Shown: piece after piece, positions 11,415 to 22,440 of the stretch
How the letters are laid out: the number at the start of each line of letters is the position of its first letter
Numbering within the stretch: position 1 is the stretch's first letter
Origin: Pipra filicauda
Lineage: Eukaryota > Chordata > Aves > Passeriformes > Pipridae
Assembly (NCBI RefSeq): GCF_003945595.2
Contig: NW_024104559.1
Span: 62,001 to 126,000 of the forward strand
Direction: 5' to 3'
Length of the DNA: 64,000 nucleotides
Made by a program: the position numbers and the translations under genes
The notes under the pieces: model-generated
Databases searched by the model: none
Told to the model about the DNA's origin: nothing
The model's input: the letters and a program-made list of their open reading frames with translations, nothing else

Positions 11415-14400
11415 ACTGCCCTATGAGGACAAGCACTGCCCCAGGTCAGAGCTGTCATTGCTGCTGACCTCCCAAAAACCCTCCCTGAGGGCAGTCGGGC
11501 TTTGACACCGAATTTCAGCCATCGCCTCTCCCTTATTCCTTTCTACTTGGTTTTCCTGATATAGAAACATTGCTACACTGGTCAGAGCCACAGGATCAAT
11601 AAAGCAGAGGAGGAAGGAGCTGCAATCTCACCTGCATCGTCCATCACTGGCAAACCTGGCAGCTGAGTTCTGCTGCCTGAATCCCATTTTTTCACTTGAC
11701 AGAAAGCCTCTCTTGGAGAGCACTGGTGGAGAGACCTAAAGCCTTATGTACATTAAGGCAAGTGAATTGATACCCTGTCAGATGAAGAGAATCTCTCTTC
11801 ATCTGCTGAGAGCTAATGATGATTTATTAGGCAGAACAGACGGGTCCCAGGACATATTTGCAAGGACTTGTCAATCAGGAAAAATTCCTCCAGAGATTTG
11901 GACTAAGCTTATTTCATACTTTTTACTTAGAAGACATGAGAGGACAGTGAGATTCAGTTTGAAATACTTCTCAGATAACATGAAGCTTTAGAAAGATAAA
12001 AGGCTAGATGAAAAAGGACCTCAGCACAATCCCATGTCATCCCAGAAATGCCATTAAGGAAGCATGTATAAGTGAATAGGATCTGGGGGATGGTAAAATA
12101 AACATGACAGCTTGTAGGGAAGATTCCCAATGAAAAGGAAAGTCTGCCTTAGAGCTCAGTGCAAAACACACCAAAACACCTTCAAATAACTGAATTTGTG
12201 ATTTCACCACATAAATTTCTGACACTCAAGAGAGCACACTCAGGGATCTGTTGGTTTACCAAGGTAGGACTCTTTGCCTCCAAGTAAATGTCTTGACTTC
12301 AGGGAGTGACCTTAAAGTCTAGGGAAATAAATAAGTATTTTTAGGGTGAGTTTCTCACTCTGTTAACACAACAGAGAAATGAATCACCCAGTAAAAGCAG
12401 CCACTTCTCTACTCAGCCAAGGGTCACTCAGTCCAGCCTCCACCATGGTCCTCTAAAGCTCAGAGTAAGGAATCCTCCTCAAATGACTGTCCCACTAAAT
12501 CCTCCTCAAATGACCATCCCACTATTGCCAAGGACTAGTTCATGGGAGGCTGAACATGTGGGAGAGATTTAAGAAGCCTCTCTGGGTTTTAAAGCTGTCT
12601 TACCTGGACTTTAGTTTTCATCTTTCTAGATCCATAACTGTTGCTGAAAGGAGCCTGGGAGGACAGAGGAGCCAAACCCAAGTCATCCTCCTGTAGAACA
12701 GGGTTTGGAGGAAGCAGGGGCTGTCTGAGATGTGCTCCAGGATGTGCAGCAGATGTAACAGCAGAAAACTGTCTCCATTTAGACTTGATTAGAGAGACAT
12801 GTGCAGATAGGACCATTTTCTTTGAGTGTGTCCAGACTGGCAGTTAAGGAAGCCCAACAGGCCACAAGTGTGTGGGAAACACTTCCCACATCCAGTAACC
12901 TCTCTGAAGGATCACTTCTCATATTTATTGGGACTGATCACTACCTTCCCAGAAGGATGTGGCAGAAGGGTAGACAGAGCACTGCTCCTGCAGCAGCAGC
13001 ATTAAAAGCTCTCAGCTGATAGTCCCAGCAGGAGAAGAAACCATGAGCTATTTAACTCAAACACAGGCTCTGCACATCTCCAGCCCTCTGACCCAGGAAG
13101 ATGCTCCATGCCCTGCTGCCTTGGGAACCTTCTCCTGCTCTTCCTTTGAAACAAGCCCTGCAGGCAGCAAGTGTGTGGCTGCTCTGGGTGTGGGAGAGCA
13201 ACATTAATCACCTTTAAAAAAAATCCTCTTATGTTTTAGTGACAACAGTCTGTGCAAAACCAGAGCTGTGGCTGCACTTTCCTGTTTGCTGAGATTTATG
13301 GCAGAGCAGGAACCTGCTCTGGGCTGCTGCAAGGCCTCTCTCACACAGTGCTTCTGCTTTTGAATCACAGAGCAGAATCTGCCTTTCCTGCTTGAATTAT
13401 AAATATAAGCTTTCTCTCTGTACTCCCTTAAAATGAGAATGAACTTCACAGAGGAGAGACAACATTTGCAAGTCTTTTTTCACTCTGGAAGTGACCCCTG
13501 GCTTGGTCAGACACACGTTAAAGGATTTGAAGTGAAGAAAAAAAAAAATCAGGGTGTCCTACCAAAGGAACTGTGTGTGTTCTGCAGTCTGCAACCATCC
13601 AGGATCTCTCTCAGCAGTGAGACAGGATCCGACTCCCACAACAGTCCAAGCCATGAGAGAAAACTGCTTTATGGTGACTGTTTTCCTTGCAGTGTTTCCT
13701 TGACTGTTTCCCTCAGAGCCACCTCTCCAGACAGCCCTGCAGGGACAGCAGGTCTGATTTTCCCTGCACCCCTGGGGAGCTCAACCCTCCCTCTGCAAAC
13801 CAGGGCTCAGCACTGGCTCACATCCCCACCGTGGGCAGCCCCAGCACTGGCTCAGGGGTCGGGTGCCAAACACCAGCTCTTGGGCCAAGCTCCTCTTGAA
13901 AGAAAGAGCTCATTTGTACCCAAACCACAGCTTGATGTGTCCACACTGTGCTACGAGGTAATTAAAAATCCTGGAAAATCAGTACAGGGTGAAACCAGGC
14001 ACACACTTTCCTCCATGGTCTGATGGACAGAGGGAATCTGCTGTGTGTCTTTCTCCTCTGACTGGATTCACCTGTGCAACCTTAACATTTCTGTGTCTGC
14101 AACAGAGATTTTCTTCTGTCCTTGCTCCCTGCAGCCTCCAGCCCATTTCTCATTGTCATTTGAGCAGAACCATACTTCCATGGAAAGTTTGTCATCACAG
14201 AAAGCAAAAGGCAAGGAGGAGAAACACCCACTGTTCAAGCTAATGGCTCAGGTGATTGATGCCAGGGTGCAGCATTGCTTGCTTCAGTGTTTGCTGCCAC
14301 TGGGCAGAAAGTTCTCCCACTCCAAAAAGTTGGCTAATAAATACACCCTCCTTCCAGCTTCCCATCCGTGGGCATTTAGGGGTTCTCAGGGTAGCACTGG

Positions 14401-15838
14401 TCATATTGTGTTAAAATATGAAAGCAATCTGTTCACACCTGTCTAACCTGTAACCACCAAAGGTGAGACCAAGCTCCAGGAAAACAGCCCTCCTCACATC
14501 TGGGCCACATCTGTTTGCCTGCAGTGCCTGAAGTTAATGTTTATTGTCACGTTGCTCCTTCCACCAGCACATTGTGGGGAAATCCCTCCTGAGCTCTGGC
14601 ACTTTTATAGACCCCCATTGCCTATTTGAGGGGAAATCTGTAGGGGAGAAATCCCACTCCAGCAGCCTCTCATGCTGTGGATAGACCCAGGATGAGCAGG
14701 AGGGGGGGATGCAGGGAAACCAGCCTTGAGGGGGCAGAGTTAGAGCTGGCTGGCTTTGCTGGACCAGAAAGAAGGAAATTACCATGTATGGGTAACATCT
14801 TATGGGCCACAGAATCTGCTCCCCTATGTTTAATCACCTCAAGGGAAGACAAATTAGCTCCTGTGATAGTATTACACAGGATGATCCTTCCCAAGAAGGA
14901 GATCCACACTACTGCCTTTTAAAATTCTACAGGATTGTAGAACAACAAAAATTATAGAAAAGCTGGTATATCTTCCCTAAAGAAGATACTGCTGCTGATC
15001 CAGGTGTAATAAACAGCCTCTTTCTTGCCTGGATGGATCTTCATAATCTACACTACTTTCTACTTAATGCTTTTTTATTTTAGATTTAGTGCACGTTTTA
15101 AATACCATACAAAGAAAGGGGGGGTGAGCACTGAGATTTAAAACCATCAGTGCTACAGCAGCTCTGCCATGCAGGAGTGGAAAGGGACAAAGTCAGGTAT
15201 TGTGTGGCACATTTGCTTTTCTCTCCCTTTTTTGTTTAAATTAAACTCTTTGTATAAATAGTCATTCTGTCTGATTATATAATCTCCCACATTTAGATCG
15301 TCTGTGTTGCAACCATGGCAACTCCCAGAGCTGAGCACATTCGGTTCAAATTTCTTTCTAAATTTGCTGATGAGGGTGAAGAAACAGCTTTGGAAACCCT
15401 TCCCAGACAACCTACATTTGTTCTTTGTATGTGGAGTTCAGTCCAGCTGGGACTGACAGGATCCAGAGCCCTAAATAAGTGAAGAGCAAGTGTCCACCCC
15501 ATTCCAGCTTAACTGATTGCATCTCTGATATTAGCTGTGAGTACCAGCACTATCAGCAAGGGAAATAAATATTTTGTTTAGTTGAAACTAAGCAGAAGGA
15601 TTGAGCAGTGGTGGAGCTGGAGAATGATATCTCCCATGTGCAGAGCAGGCAGCACCCACAGGAGCTGGGCAGATTTCCTTCCTCTCCTTGCCTCCCCACT
15701 GCGCTTCATCTGTGGTTTGAAAAACAATATTGAAGCTAAAAGGTTCCAAAATTGTCTTCTTGTGTGGCTAATAAGCCACCTGGGGGTGATATTAGCTGTC
15801 TTGAGTACTGATATTTGGTCCTAATTTTCCCACTGCAG
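11415..15838. other. Unique sequence, no gene recognised
   Basis: Several ORFs overlap in a somewhat GC-richer part (12590-14450), the longest 196 codons at 13433-14023. It begins inside AT-rich DNA, has no recognisable domain and its neighbouring frames are equally open, so I do not call it a gene. A 27-bp tandem duplication lies at 12471-12524. Confidence 0.55.
12471..12524. repeat. 27-bp tandem duplication
   Basis: Two adjacent 27-base units (AATCCTCCTCAAATGA plus CCCACTA ends) differ at only two positions. The high identity suggests a recent duplication. Confidence 0.9.
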
Positions 15839-15998
15839 AACGTGACTCAGCAGTTGGATGAAGGGAAGCGGCTCAGCCGTGGAATTGTGGAGACTTTGGT
15901 CCAACTGCAGCAACACTGCGAGAACTCCAGATTATTGTCTGGTACTGATCCCCCAGGGCTTCCAGGCCCTGCCTCTTCCCACTGCTTGCAAAAGGAAA
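15839..15998 (+). other. Candidate protein-coding exon (unproven)
   Basis: A good acceptor (pyrimidine-rich CCTAATTTTCCCACTGCAG) ends at 15838. The following frame stays open to a TAA at 16046 and starts NVTQQLDEGKRLSRGIVETL, then about 15 more residues of similar character. Leucine, isoleucine and valine fall at helix-like spacing, so it could be an amphipathic or coiled-coil helix. Four CpGs sit in the first 85 bases, unlike the CpG-poor flanks. Possible donors are weak: GAAA|GTAAAG at 15999 or CTG|GTACTG at about 15941. I do not recognise the protein. It could instead be a conserved non-coding element or a chance ORF of 70-odd codons. Confidence 0.3.
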
Positions 15999-16540
15999 GT
16001 AAAGCAAGGCCCCACATTGTGTGCAAAGCAGAAGCAGATTTTGAATAACAAGTTTAAAAACAGAAGTGTAATCAGGAAACTTTTCTAATCAACCATCCTG
16101 ATCACCTACTGTATTTTTCTATTTATATTGTAATTCTTGGAAGAGGGTGAATCAGCACAATCAGGTCTTTCTCTTTTTTAAGGCATAAATACCCCAGATG
16201 AGACACGGAGTCAGATTTTCAAGTAAGGTGACTGAAAAGGCTCAGTTGCTGATCACAGCTGCCAAAACGTGACATAGGCAACAATCAAACACAGTGATTT
16301 TGCACTTGGAGCACTTCCAAAACAACCAGGACTGAAACCCTACTGTGTTAGGTATTGGATAAATCCTGTGGTCAAGTTAGAGAATTTATGCAAGAAGTTA
16401 AATTGTGCATGTGCAGTTGCCCATCTGTCTTGCAGAACTGGCTTCGTCTGTACCAGAGCAGGCTGGTGGGCACTGCCAGGTACGACCTGAGGGACTGCAC
16501 ACCCCATTTGGGTCTAATTCTAAAGCTGCCTCACAGCCCA
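15999..16540. other. Unique sequence, no gene recognised
   Basis: Follows the exon candidate. Contains only short ORFs and no recognised repeat. Confidence 0.5.
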
Positions 16541-17560
16541 GAGGTTGTTATCCTCACACAGATATGACAAGGACCGTAATCCAGTCGAGGGAACCGAAAA
16601 ATATTCCTTCGTAGCCTATTTAAATCTTCACGGCAATAAACGAAAGCAAGGGCTTCATACTTATTCCAGGCACTTTAGAGCTTGTGCAGAATTTAATCTC
16701 TTGCTTCAGTTGGATATTTACAACAATAAAAGGCCCAGCCGTGCACAGACAATTCATGCTACAATTACACTTACAAAAGCAAGTGGCAATCAATAGCTCG
16801 TGGAGACACTGATTTTGATTATACTTAATCGATGGGGATGCTAATAACTTATATCAACTAATTTCTTTCCAATTATGGCCTAATTACTTATCTAGCTATA
16901 CCAAAGAGGCCTAGAACCCATATATTTTTTATGTCTTAGGTTGACATGAGCTTTGACACCATCAAGTGCTGGTCCAGACCAGAGATTAAGATGCAATAAT
17001 TAATTACGAACATTTAAAATTGAAGAGGAGAAAACTTTTAAAAATAAAGTTGCTGAGCTCATCCATTAACAGTGACTTGTTGCATTAATTTGGTTTCTCA
17101 ATTATGATTTCTAATTCCTCTTTCGTTATGTGGGGGGAAGGAATACATTTAACCAGAGCTAAATAATTTTGGGGAGATGCTGCACTCATTTGAAATGTGT
17201 TTATTCTCCTACCTGTAGACAATGGATCTCTTTGTTATCGTCCTCCTTGCCTGATAACCCCGCGGAGAACTGAATAAACTCAGACATTCAAGTGAATAAC
17301 AGTAGCAGAATCAGCCTGACATATTCAAAAACCCACCGAGACTCGGCACAAGGTGGGGAAGGCGTTTAAATAAGCAAATAAAAAACCACCTGAGCCTCCT
17401 TTGCAGGATGATGTGGCAGGAGCTTCTCCCCGAGCCGAGTAAACAAACGAATTAATAGGAGTCGTAGCCTCTCGTCGGGTTTTATTCACGCTCCTTTATT
17501 AGGTTGCTCCCTGGAAACCTGGGTAAACTTCGGCTGTGACTTTCTTTTTGGTCTTCTGTG
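16541..17560. promoter_or_regulatory. AT-rich stretch dense in homeodomain-type sites, possible conserved enhancer
   Basis: TAATTA/AATTAA, ATTAATTTGG, CAATAAA and TTTATT motifs recur at high density (for example TAATTAATTACGAAC near 16998). From 17220 to 17560 CpGs reappear within AT-rich DNA (CCCCGCGGAG, CTCGTCGGG) alongside TTTATTCACGC. No ORF or repeat explains it. This texture is common in conserved non-coding enhancers near developmental genes. Conservation cannot be seen from one sequence. Confidence 0.25.
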
Positions 17561-20337
17561 CCCAAATGGCGCTTTAATGTAATCCTGGAAGCCTTTCAAG
17601 AAGTCCCTATTCAGGGGCCGGTCTGTGCTTATTTCCATTTGAAAGGGCAGCTGGTACCAGGGCTGGGGCTGCTCTGTGGGGTGGACGTGGCTGATTTGAG
17701 CTGCGATCCTGAAAGGGCGGAAAGCAAAGAGGAAGGAGGGTTTGCATCGAGCTAAAAGTGCATTCCAGGTATCCAGGCTCCGGAATCGGGAGGGAGGGTG
17801 AAGAGAGAACCCCTCTCTCCTGAGCTGTGCCCACTGTCACCACCCAGCCCTGCCCAGTTCGCCACAGGTCACAGGGAAAAGCTTTTCCCACTGCCCTGGA
17901 GCTCTGCTTTGCTGCTTCAGGATTAGGAAGCAAATCCTGCTGAGTTTAGGGACAGCTGCCTGTGATGTCTCTATAGAAATTAAACCATATGAAGTCACTT
18001 TGCCCTATTGCTGGTGGCACCTTCCAGACATATTTTCTAGTCTGTGTCCTTCTCCCTGTACCCTGCAGGTAAAGCATTTTTCCAATCACAAATGATCCAG
18101 GGCTGTTTAAAAGCAATGGTAGCAATATCTATTTACAGGTGCTCTGAACGTAGATCTACATCATTTGTATAGCCAAGCCACAGCCACTATTTTTTTATAT
18201 AAGTACAATCTCTCTGGGTTCACTTCTATCCTGTGTGTTGCCTTGGGTGCCCACTAGTCTGACACCTTCCCTTGTTTGGAGAAATTAAATTATAAGATAA
18301 TATTATAATGATGGTTTTGATATCCATATTATTTCTTTCCCTTTTTCTTACTACACACCCCCTTTGCTATTGCACGAGCAGTGCCTTCCTGGTGCAATGT
18401 GAATGAGATACTTTGTACAGCACATTGTCATCTGCTCTAGGAGGTAAATATAGAGGCAAGTAAGGTGCATAAGTCTGAGTGTCCAAACCTAAGCACTCTT
18501 TTAGCAAAATCTGTATTTTTTCTATACATATGTCACGATTAGCTGAAAAAGAACACGCTCGTTAGTGTCCCTTGGGAACCTGCTCTGCATTTCATGGTGG
18601 TACAGCTCTCCTCTCTTAACAAATTCACGAGGAAAGGGTATTTCACTGTGGAATATTTCAGTGGTGCTGCATTCTGCTGGTGTTGGATGGCTCTGGATTG
18701 CCTCAGTTGAGCTGGCAAAGACCCCCAGGTGAACACAGCTCGGGGACAGACCGAAGCAAAGGGCTCCTGGGGAGGCAGAGGAGAGGATGCTGCAGGACTT
18801 GGATATTGAATTAGCTCAGCACCCTGAAGAAGGAACCACAGCACCAAAATTTAGCTGTAAACAAATAATAAAATACAATATAAAATAAAAGCAACGGCTT
18901 TTGCCATCAGGAGCTGCACATGTTCCATAGTAATCAGCGTGGTGGAGAAAATACTGAACTATTCCCATAGCTTTTCACTCTGGAAGCAGGAACAGAAAGA
19001 ACAAACACTATTACTCTGGTAATTTCCTATTTTCTAACTACATAGAGGCTATTTGGATATCCTGGTATCATAATAGTTGCTAATTTTTGAGTTTTTAATG
19101 GCTGGTCCAATAACTGCCAGAATAAGTAGGCAAAGAGCATAACTGTTTTGACATTCCTTGCTATTATGAGTGGACCTTACAAAAGGAATTAGTTTATGTA
19201 ACTCATATGTCATGAAGGGAAATGAAATCTCAAATGTCCTATAATTATAATAATTATTTCTACTTGATGTTTAATTACTCTACTTAATGAGGCAGCAATA
19301 CTTTAATGGACAGGTAAATTGTCTTTTCATGTAATTTGGTTCCTAAAGGAGGACAAAGGTTTTGGTGTTTACAGCAGCACCCTGATTAGGTAATGTCACA
19401 ATTTCCATGATTTACAAAACGTGATTAGTTGTGGCTGTCCCGCTCTGCAAATCACTGCTCATGTCACAGGAACGTGAGCTGGGCTGTGCAATAAACTCTT
19501 GCTCCTGAAAGTACTTCTGTTGAAGTTGAGTGAAGTACAAGTGATGTGATAGGTGACTATAATGAGGGAGCTGGGGGAAAAAAAAAGGAGCAGTCCATTA
19601 AGATCACCTGGAAACAGCATTGAAAGCAAAATCTATGAATATGTGAAACCGTGGTTTAAATCAAACAAAACATGTTGCTTCAATTTTGGGTACTTTAGAA
19701 AGTGAAGTGGTGGATCTAGAAAAGGACTTTGCCACCATTTACAGGGCAGTAGAGGAAACAGGATGCAACTCTTCTGGTCTCATATAATAGGTGTTAAAGG
19801 GCTCATCCAATATTACGGAAATTCAGGTTCAAACCCTCGGTTTCACAGACTCAGGGTGGAAATTGGACCAAAATACTCCTGGTTTTTATGAGAGTACCTC
19901 ATGGGACTGGCAAACCTTCTGCCACAGTTCTGTGCCTCTTGCCATCCATGTCTCCAGACCGGGGCTGGGCACTCATGTACACAGCCAAAACAATAAATTA
20001 AGAATTTGTGTCCTTTTCATCCAAAGAACATCTCTCTCAGCTCTTATCCTCCAGGCCAAAGAGTCCAGTCATGGCCATAACCTCATGGTAAGACACAGAC
20101 CAAGACAGATGATGAATTCCCAGGTGCCCACCCTGATGCTGGCACGAAAGGAAAGCTTAGATGATGTTTCCAGACCCACCTTTTGTGGAGTGGGAGCCAG
20201 GAGTGTTCTTAACCATGTAAAATCCTCATTCCAGGCAGCTGAGAATGTGCATTGAGATTCTTAAAACAAAAACTGATATTGGAGGACTGCAGATGTTGAT
20301 TTGTTGTGATCTTGATTTCAAATGAATCTCAGAAACA
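17561..20337. other. Unique sequence, no gene recognised
   Basis: Includes AT-rich parts around 18280-18340 and 19230-19320 and short ORFs (up to 154 codons at 19791-20255) without family features. No transposon recognised. Confidence 0.5.
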
Positions 20338-20475
20338 GAAAATCCTAGAATGGTTTAGGTTGGAAGGGACCTTAAAAATCATCTTGTTCCAGCCCCTGCC
20401 ATGGGCAGGGACACCTTCCACTAGACCAGGGTGCTCCAAGGCCTGTCCAGCCTGACCTTGGACACTTCCAGGGAT
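20338..20475 (-). mobile_element. CR1 LINE, short 3' fragment, reverse orientation
   Basis: Inverted 3' end: AATCCTAGAATGGTTTAGG, CCTTAAAAATCATCTTGTTCC, CCTGCCATGGGCAGGGACAC, ACACTTCCAGGGAT. Truncation falls right after the CCAGGGAT motif, where unique DNA (AAAAGAGAAGCAAAG) begins. Confidence 0.9.
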
Positions 20476-20920
20476 AAAAGAGAAGCAAAGCACAGGAATT
20501 CTCAAGTCAGAGAGCATGAAGGTTAAGAGTAAGAGAAAGCAACAGCAAAAGTAGAGTATTCCCCAAATTTTCTGTTCTAACACTGAGGGCAACACTAAGG
20601 TTAAAACTCATTAACACATCGTGTATGAGCCTGGTGATAATTGCAAAATGCCACATACTTCAGCCTAATGTAAATATGAAATATGGTGGGTACGTCTTTC
20701 TTTCAAAAACCTGTCCTGAAGCCCACAGAGCTGTGGAAGGACCAAGGACCCCACAGCCAACATGAGCATCACTCTGCTCCAGCATTTCAGAAACCACTGT
20801 TTGAGAAAAATAAATAGACTCTAGTGAGGACCTGCTGCTCAGTCCCCCAGACCTGGGAGGAAACAACCTGTTTATGCAGAATTTATCCTTGCAACTGGCT
20901 GGTATTTTAGCAATCCAAGG

Positions 20921-20938
20921 CTCTAATTTTAATTAGAG
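20921..20938. promoter_or_regulatory. Inverted pair of homeodomain-type sites CTCTAATTTTAATTAGAG
   Basis: Eight-base arms are perfectly complementary around a TT centre, presenting TAATT and AATTA cores face to face. Paired-class and other homeodomain dimers bind such sites. It stands in unique DNA. Function is inferred from the motif only. Confidence 0.3.
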
Positions 20939-22390
20939 AATTTACCATCAGAATTCTCCCAGGCTGCAGGTGAATCTAAGCTGCAGAAACGGAGCCAGGT
21001 TTCATTTTAGTCTGAAGTATCAAAACTGCTGACAATTAAACTTAATTGTATGAATAAGCTCCTTAACGGAATGCACTGCTGGGCTTTCACCCAGCCTGGT
21101 GCTGGCAGGGAGAGAGAAATCTGTATGCAGGGAGTCTGCCAATGTCCCACAACCTGGGAGAACAGGGCTTTATCACCATTTAATAGAAACATATAAGGAT
21201 CCTGATCTCCCTGCCTTTCCAAGGAAACTTCATTTTTCTTTTTCATAAAGTGTTGCATTAATGGTCCTTATCCTCAACAGCCTGCTTTTCCCTTGCCAGG
21301 TTTTCTTGAAGGTAAATTTCTAAAAAAAAAAAAAAAAAGCATTAAATCTTTTCATAAGGTGTAATTACTGGCTTTGGCTCTACCTGACCTAACAACAGGC
21401 TTGAAAAGTCTGAACAAAAAAAAAAGGCCCTGTATAATTTTTTCTGGAGATATCCTTTTTGAAATATTAATGTTGTTCCCTCTAGGCTGGCACCTTTATT
21501 TGCTGTTTCTTGTACAACCAGTTTGTTGCTGTACCTGCCTCTGCAACCAGGATTGCAGTGAGCAAAGGTGTTCTTGGGGCCCAGGGGTCAGTTCTTTTCA
21601 ATGTAATTTTTCTGTGGTTTAATTTTAATTTCTTTTCCCTTATTCTATCACTTGTGGGGACCTGAAGGCAGCTACTCAGGTTGAATAAATCTAAATACCA
21701 TTACCACTAGCTGGATATAGCCCTATCATGGACTTTTGTAACACTACAAACCCACCTATTTTCACGCTACATAAAGCAGGTTTAAAGAAGGCACAGCTGA
21801 CCAACACTGCATTGTGAAGCTCAGAATTTCTGATCCATGAATCAACAGATTTTATCTCCCTGTCTTTTCATATGCAGTGGTTTTATCACATTCTTATAAT
21901 TACTAACGGGACAAGTCCAAACCCCAGACCAAATGCCACAAGACTGTGCAAGGTTCTTGTGTTAATCAGTGATTTTGTTTCTAACCCTCGTGGTGAGAAA
22001 TGTCCCAAATATCTATTTCACATCTGTGAACTGTGTCAGAATTGAATCCCTTTCCACCCCAACAAGGCATCTTAGAGCCCTCACCCAAAAAGACACAGAT
22101 CTTGACTGGAATATGGGATAAAATATGGTCCAGAGGGGAGTTTGAGGAGCCAAGAGAGAGCTTGGATGCTGTGGGTGCTACAGAGAACATTAAATACTCC
22201 AGAAAGATGAGGTGAATTCCAAAGCAAAATAAAACCCACGGAGGTGAAAATTGAAGCCTTTAGCCCAAGACACAGATTGGTCAGTGACAGAGGACACAAA
22301 AATGCAAGCCAGGGAATGGAACTGCTGCTGAAGCAAGATATGAAACCCAGAGATACTTATGTCTAATTTATGTCCTTTGTGTGAGTGCAG

Positions 22391-22440
22391 AATGTGAGTA
22401 GCTGGGGACAGTTTACGACCCTGATACTCCACTGGCACAG
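22391..22440 (+). other. Candidate 50-bp exon (splice-signal evidence only)
   Basis: Bounded by TCCTTTGTGTGAGTGCAG on the left and a near-consensus donor GGCACAG|GTAAGG on the right. One frame is open across it (NVSSWGQFTTLILHWH). The acceptor tract is only moderately pyrimidine-rich. Blocks like this occur by chance in tens of kilobases, so it is a lead, not a gene. Confidence 0.15.

Noticed and set aside
13433..14023. 196-codon ORF on the plus strand
   Set aside because: No domain, no splice context. Overlapping frames are also open in this GC-richer part, so composition explains it.
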